DNA from: an uncultured Treponema sp.
GTDB taxonomy: Bacteria > Spirochaetota > Spirochaetia > Treponematales > Treponemataceae
Assembly: GCA_937877535.1 (NCBI GenBank)
Contig: CALFJF010000064.1
Coordinates: forward strand, 1-25,641
Reading direction: 5' to 3'
Length of the DNA: 25,641 nucleotides
In this document: positions 9,058 through 15,316 of the stretch, piece after piece
Numbering within the stretch: position 1 is the stretch's first letter
How the letters are laid out: each line of letters starts with the position of its first letter
Translations under genes and position numbers: made by a program
Notes under the pieces: generated by a model
Told to the model about the DNA's origin: nothing
Database searches by the model: none
What the model saw: only the letters and a program-made list of their open reading frames with translations

Positions 9058-9297
9058 ATGGGAAAAATTTTCAAGACAGCGGTTATTTTGGGTGGATTTT
9101 TGTGTGTGGCTTCTGCGTTTTTTGTTGCGTGTGCCGACAGCGATGATTGTGGAACTCATCATTTGTACTATACGTCTGGTGGAAGAAGTTACGAGTATGG
9201 CAGTGCTTCTGCTTGTAATGACGCGGCTGTTCGTGCAGGGTATAAATGCTATTCGTATGTAAATGGTGTTTGCAATGCGTACTGCACAGGCTGTTGA
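9058..9297 (+). CDS. Small cysteine-rich lipoprotein, 79 aa
   Basis: A basic start (MGKIFK) and hydrophobic core lead to FFVAC, a spirochaete-type lipobox with Cys25 as the lipidated residue. The mature part is only 55 residues and holds six more cysteines (31, 53, 64, 72, 76, 79), the last one being the C-terminal residue. It is rich in Gly, Ser, Tyr and Asn. Six cysteines in so short a chain suggest a disulfide-stapled or metal-binding fold. No homologous family is recognised. A strong Shine-Dalgarno sequence AAGGAG (9045-9050) lies 7 bases before the ATG at 9058. An ATG at 9053 in another frame is too close to be used. A thioredoxin-like gene follows 4 bases after the stop, so both should be co-expressed from the poly-G promoter. 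It may be a surface-exposed, phase-variable antigen. Confidence 0.8.
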   Translation: MGKIFKTAVILGGFLCVASAFFVACADSDDCGTHHLYYTSGGRSYEYGSASACNDAAVRAGYKCYSYVNGVCNAYCTGC

Positions 9298-9301
9298 TTA
9301 T

Positions 9302-9862
9302 ATGACAAGCAAACTGAAAAACGGTACAAGTTATGTTGTTGTGGCATTGTTGTTTTTTGTGGCTGGACTTTTGTTTTTTCCAACAATCGAGCGTATAAAA
9401 AGCAAACTTCGTTATACAACAGGTGTTGCCGAGCGACTTTACGAAAAATGGAATGCTGACACGATTTTTCTCTCGGAAAGTAACGTTTCATTGAGCAAAT
9501 TTCGTGCGGAAAATGATATTTTTGTGATGTATTTTTGGGCAAGTTGGTGTCCGTATTGCCACAAAATTGTGGACACAATGAAAGACCTTAGTCGTCAAAA
9601 TGTTTCTTTTGTTGCAATGACGTTTGACAGCGAAATGGAAGTGTACAAAGAATATCGCGAGAAAAATAATATTCTTTGGGAAGACATAATGCAAAAAGAC
9701 GGCGACGGTTGGAAATTCGTTGTACGCGAAGGCGAGTTCAATGTGCCGTCGATTCCGTCTGTCTGGGTCATAAAAGGAAATAAAGTTCAAAAAATCTTTA
9801 TTGGCGAAAAAGGAATTCAAAAACTCGGTTCGTACCTAAAAAACAAAGGCTTTATAAAATAG
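9302..9862 (+). CDS. Membrane-anchored thioredoxin-like thiol-disulfide protein
   Basis: This 186-aa protein has an N-terminal signal anchor (YVVVALLFFVAGLLFF, about residues 11-26) and then a thioredoxin fold facing the periplasm. The active site is FWASWCPYCHK with Cys83 and Cys86. A cis-proline segment, VPSIPSVWVIKG, lies near the C-terminus as in TlpA/ResA/thioredoxin proteins. The CPYC dipeptide is glutaredoxin-like, so its redox role (reductase, oxidase or isomerase) cannot be assigned. The ATG at 9302 lies 4 bases after the lipoprotein stop, which implies translational coupling. An in-frame ATG at 9263 would overlap the upstream gene and bury the signal anchor. The natural inference is that it folds or reduces the six-cysteine lipoprotein encoded just before it. 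Confidence 0.88.
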   Translation: MTSKLKNGTSYVVVALLFFVAGLLFFPTIERIKSKLRYTTGVAERLYEKWNADTIFLSESNVSLSKFRAENDIFVMYFWASWCPYCHKIVDTMKDLSRQNVSFVAMTFDSEMEVYKEYREKNNILWEDIMQKDGDGWKFVVREGEFNVPSIPSVWVIKGNKVQKIFIGEKGIQKLGSYLKNKGFIK

Positions 9863-9873
9863 CGCACCATTCT

Positions 9874-9910
9874 AAAAAAATCCTGCTGAAAAATCGGTAG
9901 GATTTTTTTT
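9874..9910 (+). terminator. Intrinsic terminator after the thioredoxin-like gene
   Basis: AAAAAAATCCT (9874-9884) pairs with AGGATTTTTTT (9899-9909), an 11-bp stem with a 14-base loop. The 3' arm itself supplies the T run. The A/T symmetry would let it work in both directions. Confidence 0.8.
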
Positions 9911-9916
9911 ATAGAA

Positions 9917-9945
9917 TTGCGCAAGAAAGATTTGTGTTATAAAAT
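9917..9945 (+). promoter_or_regulatory. Promoter for a short G-rich transcript or cyclase leader
   Basis: TTGCGC (9917-9922), a 17-base spacer and TAAAAT (9940-9945) match a sigma-70 layout. The predicted start near 9952 is followed by a terminator at 9989-10016 and no ORF. The same TTGC-N17-TAAAAT style appears at 15158-15186. Confidence 0.5.
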
Positions 9946-9951
9946 AAACAT

Positions 9952-10016
9952 ACTCTAACAAAACGTAAAAAATACGAGGGGAGGGGAGGGCGCACTTTCG
10001 GGTGTGCCTTTTTTTT
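9952..10016 (+). ncRNA. Candidate ~65-nt RNA with a G-tract array ending in a terminator
   Basis: Between a plausible promoter and a good terminator lies a short non-coding segment. It contains GGGG-A-GGGG-A-GGG (9978-9990) and a fourth GGG at 10000-10002. The tracts could form a G-quadruplex, with the last loop 9 bases long. They overlap the terminator stem, so the two structures would compete. The repeated GGA units could also attract CsrA or mimic Shine-Dalgarno sequences. Function is unproven. Confidence 0.35.
9989..10016 (+). terminator. Intrinsic terminator upstream of the cyclase gene
   Basis: GGCGCAC (9989-9995) pairs with GTGTGCC (10002-10008), including one G-U pair, and is followed by eight T (10009-10016). 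It would end a transcript from 9952 and shield the cyclase gene from upstream read-through. Confidence 0.8.
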
Positions 10017-10048
10017 GTCAATTTGGTGATTTTCTTTTGATTTACGTT

Positions 10049-10060
10049 TATACTTTTTGC
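10049..10060 (+). promoter_or_regulatory. Leaderless-type promoter of the receptor cyclase
   Basis: TATACT (10049-10054), TTTTGC and the ATG at 10061 repeat exactly the layout of the 162-aa gene and, with one base changed, that of the macroglobulin gene. There is no Shine-Dalgarno sequence and no clear -35. Confidence 0.55.
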
Positions 10061-13000
10061 ATGAAAAATCGGTTTTTTATCACATTTTTTCTTTTGTCAT
10101 TTTTTTTGTCTTCTTTGAGCGCGGATTTTTTTGACAATTACGTTTCGAGAGTGTGGAACTCCTTTGGAGGACTTACGGGAACGACCGCAACGGACATTTT
10201 TCAAACAAAAGACGGTTACATAAATATTGGAACTTACGAAGGCTTGGTTCGATTTGACGGCGTGGACTTTAGAACTGTAAAGCGTTCTCGTGACAACGAT
10301 TTTGGATTTGCTTCGGTTCGCGCGATTCTGGAAGATTCGAGCGGAAATTTATGGCTCGGCTCAAACGATGACGGACTTCAAAAAATCAGCGTTGACGGAA
10401 ACAAAATGTACACCACGCAAAATGGTCTTCCGAATAATTCCGTTCGTGCGCTTTGCGAAGACATTTCGGGAAATGTGTGGGTTGGCACGGCGGCGGGCGT
10501 TGTGTACCTTACAAAAGTCGGGCGGTTGATTACGCCGCAATTTCAGGCGGGAACGGTCTCAAAAGGAATCATCGCTTCTCAACTTTTTTGCGACACCGCA
10601 GGGCGCGTTTGGCTCGTTACGGCAAACGAAAAAGGTCTTTTTCTTTTTAGCGACGGACTTTTTAGAAATCTGCCAGAACTTGAGCAATTTGGGCAATATT
10701 TTGTTACGGCAATCGCGCAAGATAGGCAAGGCGGATTTTGGATTGCGCTCGGAAACGACGGAATCGTACACGTTCGTGGCGGAGTCGTAACGCCGATTAA
10801 AACGGGAACGATTCTTGACTCCGTTCCAACGGGCGCGATTTTTTCTTCTTCGGACGGTTCGATTTGGTTTGGAACAGAAAAAGGACTTGTCGTTCTTTCC
10901 GACGGAATATTTGTTGAATATAAAAGCGGTGCGCTCGGACACGCGAACATAAATCGCATCATTTCTGACCGCGAAGGAAATATTTGGGTTGCAACCGACC
11001 GAAGCGGAATCGGAAAACTCTCTCGCGGAAAGTTCAAAGTAACAAAACTCGGCGCGACGGCAAATGCGATTGCCGAGAGCGCGGACGGACTTTTTTGGGT
11101 TGGCACGGATAACGGCATTCGGTGTTTTAACGAGTCTGGCGAAGAGCAAAGCAATTTTCTTACCGATTTTTCAAAAGGGCTGCGCGTTCGGCACGTGGGC
11201 GTTACAAAAGACGGGCAAATCCTTGTGAGTTGCTATACAAAACCTGGGCAAATTAAATACAATCCGCGCACAAAAAACATTGAAAGTTGGAACACGGACA
11301 ATGGGCTTGTTGGAAACAAAGTTCGAGTCGCGCTCGAAACCGAGCCGAATGAGTTTTACATCGGAACAACAACGGGGCTTTCGATAATTCACGCGGACGG
11401 CACGATTTCCAATTTCAAGCAACTCGAAGGACTTGAAAACGAATACGTTATGTGCATTTACCGCGATACGAATGGAGTCGTGTGGATTGGAACAGACGGC
11501 GGCGGAATTTTTTTGATGAAAGACGAAAAAATCGTTGCGCATCTTTCAAGCGACGACGGGCTAATCGGAAACGTCATTTTCAAAATCTCGCAAGATAGCA
11601 GCGGTGCTTACTGGATTTGTACGGGAAGCGGAATTACGCGCTGCCCGCCTTTTGATTCGCGGCGCATTACGCCACCTTCTTTTGAATCCCTCAATTCTGA
11701 AAATGGACTTGGAACTGACAGCGTTTTTCAGTCGATTTTTGACACGTCGGGAAACGTTTGGTTTGTGAGTAATTACGGAATCTCCTCTGCCTCCGCTTCT
11801 GAAATTTCGGAAACCGCTTCTGGCAGACGAAAATCTGTGAACGTTCAATTTTATAACAGAAACGACGGATTGGATTCTGACGGACCGACTTCGACCGCGC
11901 TTTCGATTTGCGATAAGCACAATCGACTTTGGTTTACCATGGTTGACGGAATTGCCGTGTATGACCCCATAAAAGTGCGCGAAAATCCAATCATGCCGCT
12001 TGTTCACATTGAATCCGTGCAAATTGACAACATGGAAAGTCGCAACGTTCGCGGGGAAATCATTTTGAAGCCCGGAACAAAGAGAATCGACATCAAGTAT
12101 ACGGGAATCAGTTTTGATGCTCCAGAGCGAATCTGTTTTACGCACAAACTCACCAATTTTGAAGACGATTTTAGCCCCGCTTCAACGGGACGAGTTGTGT
12201 CGTATACGAATATTCGTCCAGGAAGGCACTCGTTTCTTGTAAAGGCAATAAACGCTGACGGTTTTGAAAGCGAGCAAGAATCCGCCGTACTTTTTTTGCA
12301 AAAACCGTATTTTTGGCAAATGCCGATTTTTTGGATTTTTGCGTTTGTTTTTGTGGCAGGTTCGGCGGCGGGCGCGGTTTATCTCAAACTCCGTGCGTCC
12401 CGTCTTGAGAATATTCGGCTTGAGCGAATGGTTCGGCAACGAACGGAGGAACTGCGCGACGAGAAAAACAAGAGCGACAGGCTTTTGCGCTCGATTCTCC
12501 CCGACAAAATCGCAGACGAATTGCGCGACGATTTTCATTCAATCGGCGAGGCGTTTGAAGACGTTACGTTGCTTTTTTCTGACATCGTTGGATTTACAAA
12601 CACGTCGAGCAAACACACGGCGGGAGAAATCGTTAGTGCGTTAAACGACCTTTTTAGCCGTTTTGACGAGCGGGCAAAGAAAAGCGGCGTTGAAAAAATC
12701 AAAACGATTGGAGATGCTTATATGGCGGCGTGTGGCGTTCCAACTCCAAATGAAAATCACGTAAAAATCATGGTTGAGTTTGCAAAGGGAATGTACGAAG
12801 ACCTTGCCTCGTACAATAAATCGAGTCAAATTCAATTCAATATCAGAATCGGATTAAATTGCGGACCTGTTACGGCGGGCGTAATCGGAAAAACAAAGTT
12901 CATTTACGACGTTTGGGGCGACACCGTAAACACGGCAAGCCGAATGGAAAGCAATTGTTCGCCTGGCGGAATCCGCGTTTCAAAAGCCGTGTTCGACAAA

Positions 13001-13102
13001 CTCGTCGGAAGCAACATCGAATTCAGCGACCCGATTATTTGTAACGTAAAAGGAAAGGGCGAAATGACGACGTATGAAGTCGTTTGGAAAAAAAGCGAAT
13101 GA
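10061..13102 (+). CDS. Receptor adenylate cyclase: beta-propeller/Y_Y_Y sensor with class III cyclase
   Basis: This 1013-aa membrane receptor should convert ATP to cAMP in the cytoplasm in response to a periplasmic signal. After a signal peptide (1-20, ending SLSA) come about a dozen two-component-regulator-type propeller repeats (such as SGNLWLGS, SGNVWVGT, DGSIWFGT, EGNIWVAT, NGVVWIGT), enough for two propellers. A Y_Y_Y-like domain follows near 660-745, then one membrane helix (about 756-778), a signalling coiled coil and LLRSILPDKIADEL. The cyclase domain has both metal aspartates (Asp841 in FSDIVGFT, Asp885 in TIGDAYM), the adenine-selecting Lys881 and Asp950 (YDVWG), and transition-state Asn957 and Arg961. 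This favours ATP over GTP and an active homodimer. The sensor half resembles Bacteroides hybrid two-component sensors with the kinase replaced by a cyclase. The ATG at 10061 was chosen for its signal peptide. The urtA-like gene follows 20 bases on. Confidence 0.92.
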   Translation: MKNRFFITFFLLSFFLSSLSADFFDNYVSRVWNSFGGLTGTTATDIFQTKDGYINIGTYEGLVRFDGVDFRTVKRSRDNDFGFASVRAILEDSSGNLWLGSNDDGLQKISVDGNKMYTTQNGLPNNSVRALCEDISGNVWVGTAAGVVYLTKVGRLITPQFQAGTVSKGIIASQLFCDTAGRVWLVTANEKGLFLFSDGLFRNLPELEQFGQYFVTAIAQDRQGGFWIALGNDGIVHVRGGVVTPIKTGTILDSVPTGAIFSSSDGSIWFGTEKGLVVLSDGIFVEYKSGALGHANINRIISDREGNIWVATDRSGIGKLSRGKFKVTKLGATANAIAESADGLFWVGTDNGIRCFNESGEEQSNFLTDFSKGLRVRHVGVTKDGQILVSCYTKPGQIKYNPRTKNIESWNTDNGLVGNKVRVALETEPNEFYIGTTTGLSIIHADGTISNFKQLEGLENEYVMCIYRDTNGVVWIGTDGGGIFLMKDEKIVAHLSSDDGLIGNVIFKISQDSSGAYWICTGSGITRCPPFDSRRITPPSFESLNSENGLGTDSVFQSIFDTSGNVWFVSNYGISSASASEISETASGRRKSVNVQFYNRNDGLDSDGPTSTALSICDKHNRLWFTMVDGIAVYDPIKVRENPIMPLVHIESVQIDNMESRNVRGEIILKPGTKRIDIKYTGISFDAPERICFTHKLTNFEDDFSPASTGRVVSYTNIRPGRHSFLVKAINADGFESEQESAVLFLQKPYFWQMPIFWIFAFVFVAGSAAGAVYLKLRASRLENIRLERMVRQRTEELRDEKNKSDRLLRSILPDKIADELRDDFHSIGEAFEDVTLLFSDIVGFTNTSSKHTAGEIVSALNDLFSRFDERAKKSGVEKIKTIGDAYMAACGVPTPNENHVKIMVEFAKGMYEDLASYNKSSQIQFNIRIGLNCGPVTAGVIGKTKFIYDVWGDTVNTASRMESNCSPGGIRVSKAVFDKLVGSNIEFSDPIICNVKGKGEMTTYEVVWKKSE

Positions 13103-13122
13103 TTTTTGGAGGAAAAATAAAA

Positions 13123-14304
13123 ATGAAAAAATCACAAATTGCGTTGCTCGCGGGGGTAGCCGCGTTGTTTTTGGGCTGCCGCGAGAAAAACGAAAATGTC
13201 ATAAAAGTGGGGATTTTACATTCTCTTTCTGGAACAATGGAAATCAGCGAGCGCGGCGTTCACGATTCGGAACTGCTTGCGATTTCTGAAATCAACGCAA
13301 AAGGCGGCGTTCTTGGAAAAAAAATCGTTGCAGTGGAAGCCGACGGTGCTTCGGACTCGAATATGTTTGCAAGCGAAGCGCGCCGACTTCTTTCAGACGA
13401 AAAAGTTGCCACAGTTTTTGGGTGCTGGACGAGCGATTCTCGGAAGGCGGTAAAGCCCATTTTTGAAGAACTGTACGGATTATTGTGGTATCCCGTCCAA
13501 TATGAAGGAATGGAAGCAAGTCCAAATATAATGTACATGGGTGCTTCTCCAAATCAACAAATTATTCCTGCGGTGGATTATTGCGCTGAAAAGTTTGGAA
13601 AAAAGATGTTTTTGGTGGGAAGCGACTACGTTTTTCCGCGCACGGCAAACAAAATCATCAAAGCGCAACTGACGCAACTTGAAGGCGAGTGCGTTGGCGA
13701 AGAATACGTTACGCTTGGCGGCGTGGATTTTTCGGAAATCGTTTCAAAAATCAAGGAAACAAATCCGTCCGTGATTTTGAATTCGTTGAACGGCGACTCG
13801 AATGTGGCATTTTTTGCCGCCTTAAAAGACGCGGGGATTTCGAGCGACGTTATTCCCGTTATGAGTTTTTCGATTGCGGAAGAAGAAGTTGCCAAAATGG
13901 ACGTAAAAAATCTTTCGGGGAATTATGTTTCGTGGAATTATTACGAAACGACGCAAACTGCTCGAAATAAAGAATTCGTTTCAGATTACAAAAGCGCGTA
14001 TGGCGAAGACAAAATGACGGGCGACCCGATTGAAGCGGGCTACATTGCCGTGTATATGTGGGCTGCCGCGTGCGAAAAAGCGGGAAGTTTTGACGTAGAG
14101 GCGGTTCGTATGGCAGCAAAGGGCTTAAGTTTTGTTGCTCCCGAAGGCGTTGTTACGATTGACGGCGGAAATCAACACCTTTACAAGCAAGTGCGAATCG
14201 GAAAAATCAACGAAAAAGGTTTAATCGACGAAGTATGGACAACGCCATCTGCCATAAAGCCAGACCCATACTTGAGCACATATCAGTGGGCGAGAGGACT
14301 GTAA
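13123..14304 (+). CDS. urtA: UrtA-like urea/short-chain amide-binding lipoprotein
   Basis: This 393-aa periplasmic binding protein belongs to the type I fold family of branched-chain amino acid and amide receptors. The lipobox is LFLGC with Cys19. Family signatures of UrtA are clear: TVFGCWTSDSRKAV, LLWYPVQYEGMEASPNI, GASPNQQIIPAVDY, VGSDYVFPRTANKIIKAQ and LNSLNGDSNVAFF. UrtA normally delivers urea to the UrtBCDE importer, but no permease or ATPase gene accompanies it here; the next gene is convergent. Shine-Dalgarno GGAGG (13108-13112) sits 10 bases before the ATG at 13123. The in-frame ATG at 13084 lies inside the cyclase gene. Being last in an operon with a receptor cyclase, it may act as that receptor's ligand-binding partner or serve permeases encoded elsewhere. 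The exact ligand is not provable from sequence. Confidence 0.88.
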   Translation: MKKSQIALLAGVAALFLGCREKNENVIKVGILHSLSGTMEISERGVHDSELLAISEINAKGGVLGKKIVAVEADGASDSNMFASEARRLLSDEKVATVFGCWTSDSRKAVKPIFEELYGLLWYPVQYEGMEASPNIMYMGASPNQQIIPAVDYCAEKFGKKMFLVGSDYVFPRTANKIIKAQLTQLEGECVGEEYVTLGGVDFSEIVSKIKETNPSVILNSLNGDSNVAFFAALKDAGISSDVIPVMSFSIAEEEVAKMDVKNLSGNYVSWNYYETTQTARNKEFVSDYKSAYGEDKMTGDPIEAGYIAVYMWAAACEKAGSFDVEAVRMAAKGLSFVAPEGVVTIDGGNQHLYKQVRIGKINEKGLIDEVWTTPSAIKPDPYLSTYQWARGL

Positions 14305-14330
14305 GCGGCTGACTCGTAACCATAAAATTG

Positions 14331-14412
14331 TGTCATTCTAAAGGACACAACACGACCGAAGAATCTTAGTTTTTTGCTGTAAACGAGATTCTTCGCTCTG
14401 CTCAGAATGACA
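14331..14412. repeat. Long imperfect inverted repeat in the convergent gap
   Basis: TGTCATTCT (14331-14339) and GAAGAATCT (14358-14366) are mirrored by AGATTCTTCG (14386-14395) and AGAATGACA (14404-14412). This gives a two-part hairpin with a roughly 19-base apical loop. The GATTCTTCGCTCTGCTCAG segment is typical of dispersed repeats in many bacterial genomes. It resembles a small MITE-like element, and the hairpin could also stop transcription from the urtA-like gene. Confidence 0.75.
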
Positions 14413-14419
14413 AAAAACT

Positions 14420-14444
14420 GGTGGTTTCGACAGGCTCAACCACC
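14420..14444. repeat. Palindromic intergenic repeat, copy 2 (reverse orientation)
   Basis: Arms GGTGGTT (14420-14426) and AACCACC (14438-14444) flank the loop TCGACAGGCTC, which is the reverse complement of the loop class seen at 163-186 and 16754-16778. Confidence 0.8.
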
Positions 14445-14463
14445 GCTTCTAGCATTTTTGTAG

Positions 14464-14478
14464 TTGAGCGGAGTCGAA
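14464..14478. repeat. Partial copy of the palindromic repeat (forward orientation)
   Basis: TTGAGCGGAGTCGAA matches the core of copy 1 but has lost the outer arms. Together with copy 2 it forms a larger inverted pair (14425-14479) with a 16- to 18-base centre. Confidence 0.65.
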
Positions 14479-14505
14479 AAAGCCAGTTTTACAAAATGGC
14501 TTTTT
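14477..14505 (-). terminator. Bidirectional terminator overlapping the end of the acetyltransferase gene
   Basis: AAAAAGCCA (14477-14485) and TGGCTTTTT (14497-14505) form a perfect 9-bp stem. The stop codon of the acetyltransferase (14489-14491) lies in the loop, so its last codons form one arm. T runs exist in both directions, so it can also block read-through from the urtA-like gene. Confidence 0.75.
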
Positions 14506-14965
14506 CCAGTAGCGTTTTTCGGGGCTTTAAGCCTAAAGAGTCGTAAAAATGGCGGGCTTTTTCGTTTCCGTCCCAAACGTTGAGCGTTACAAAATCGCAA
14601 CCCGCCTCTTTTGCGTCAGAAAGGGCGCGTTCGTACAAACGTCGTCCGATTCCGTTTTTTCTGAAATGCTCGTCAACGCACAAATCGTCTATGTAGAATT
14701 CCTTTTTGTCCAAAAGCACGTTGTCGCCTTTTGTTTCTTTGATTATCGCAAAAAGGTAGCCACGAATTGTTCCCTCGTCCTCAAAAACAAGGACGGGCGT
14801 TTTTTCGTTTTCTTCGATTATTTTTGAAAGTTCGTCGTCTGTGTATTTTGTTGCGTCTTTTTTGAATAAATCGCTTCTGATTTTATTGTGGACGTTGCAG
14901 ACTTGGAGCAAAAGTCTTTTTATATCTGAAATATCTTCGATTTTTGCTTGGCGGATTTTGCTCAT
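14489..14965 (-). CDS. GNAT-family N-acetyltransferase
   Basis: This 158-aa cytoplasmic enzyme is predicted to transfer an acetyl group from acetyl-CoA to an amine on an unknown substrate. Motif A is complete: FYIDDLCVDEHFRKNGIGRR (about residues 90-109), with the acetyl-CoA loop R102-K-N-G105-I-G107. The C-terminal ARHFYDSLGLKPR (137-149) is the usual motif B with a general-acid Tyr141. The length is typical. The start at 14965 overlaps the stop of the 54-aa gene by four bases (ATGA), so the two are translationally coupled. The order small acidic protein then GNAT recalls GNAT toxin/antitoxin pairs, but the small partner is not a ribbon-helix-helix antitoxin, so a metabolic or protein-modifying role is equally likely. 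Confidence 0.9.
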   Translation of the reverse strand: MSKIRQAKIEDISDIKRLLLQVCNVHNKIRSDLFKKDATKYTDDELSKIIEENEKTPVLVFEDEGTIRGYLFAIIKETKGDNVLLDKKEFYIDDLCVDEHFRKNGIGRRLYERALSDAKEAGCDFVTLNVWDGNEKARHFYDSLGLKPRKTLLEKAIL

Positions 14966-15126
14966 TTATAATACTCGTATTTTTTTAACCATGCAGCATA
15001 ATCTTCTTCGGATACACAATCCTCGTATTCAAATATCGCGCCTTCGATGTCTTCGGTAACGCCGCTTTCTTGCATAAACTCATACATTCCTTGAAGTTGC
15101 TCGTACAATTCGTCCGCTTCTTTCAT
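14962..15126 (-). CDS. Small acidic protein, 54 aa, unrecognised
   Basis: The product is strongly acidic (many Glu and Asp) and probably helical, with a repeated Tyr/Glu pattern near the end (WLKKYEYYK). There is no signal peptide or membrane segment. The frame could open at 15186, but the promoter (-10 at 15158-15163) implies transcription starting near 15151, so the ATG at 15126 with GGAG 7 bases upstream is the proper start. It is co-transcribed with, and overlaps, the acetyltransferase gene. It might be a binding partner or substrate of that enzyme. No function can be assigned. Confidence 0.65.
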   Translation of the reverse strand: MKEADELYEQLQGMYEFMQESGVTEDIEGAIFEYEDCVSEEDYAAWLKKYEYYK

Positions 15127-15157
15127 TTCGTCGCTCCAATAAAAAATTGTTACGCCT

Positions 15158-15186
15158 ATTTTACAATTAAATTTCGCGCTGTGCAA
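15158..15186 (-). promoter_or_regulatory. Promoter of the 54-aa/acetyltransferase operon
   Basis: Minus-strand TTGCAC (15181-15186), a 17-base spacer and TAAAAT (15158-15163). It is divergent from the promoter at 15202-15230, the two -35 boxes being only 15 bases apart. Confidence 0.65.
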
Positions 15187-15201
15187 ACGATTTTAAGGTT
15201 C

Positions 15202-15230
15202 TTGAAAAAATCCGCGCAAAATCGTATTCT
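15202..15230 (+). promoter_or_regulatory. Promoter of the VUT transporter operon
   Basis: TTGAAA (15202-15207), a 17-base spacer and TATTCT (15225-15230). It lies across an inverted repeat ACGATTTT (15187-15194) / AAAATCGT (15218-15225) that encloses the -35 and could be an operator for either divergent promoter. Confidence 0.6.
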
Positions 15231-15248
15231 TTTTTGCTTTTTTGAGCG

Positions 15249-15309
15249 AGCGCAGTTTATGTTACCTCAAAAACTCCTGCGCTAAAAAAATGAAAATCCT
15301 TAAGAGAGG
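15249..15309 (+). promoter_or_regulatory. Structured leader with a possible loop to Shine-Dalgarno pseudoknot
   Basis: AGCGCAG (15249-15255) and CTGCGCT (15277-15283) make a 7-bp stem with a 21-base loop. The loop holds CCTC (15265-15268), complementary to GAGG (15306-15309) in the ribosome-binding site of the transporter gene. An A-rich linker follows the stem. The topology resembles translational riboswitches of the preQ1 type, but the sequence does not match a preQ1 consensus I know. Confidence 0.35.
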
Positions 15310-15316
15310 CAAAAAA

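Noticed and set aside
10579..11154. Two overlapping antisense ORFs of about 190 aa in the propeller region
   Set aside because: They mirror the repeated propeller codons, and no start signals or plausible protein features are seen.
13084..13122. Longer N-terminus for the UrtA-like protein
   Set aside because: It would overlap the cyclase gene and bury the lipoprotein signal; GGAGG is correctly placed only for the ATG at 13123.
15127..15186. 20-residue N-terminal extension of the 54-aa acidic protein
   Set aside because: The extension overlaps the -35 and -10 boxes of its promoter, so it would not be transcribed.
15249..15309. Assignment of the transporter leader as a preQ1-I or preQ1-II riboswitch
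   Set aside because: The conserved loop and tail nucleotides of those classes are not recognisable; only the general hairpin plus Shine-Dalgarno pairing topology is similar.
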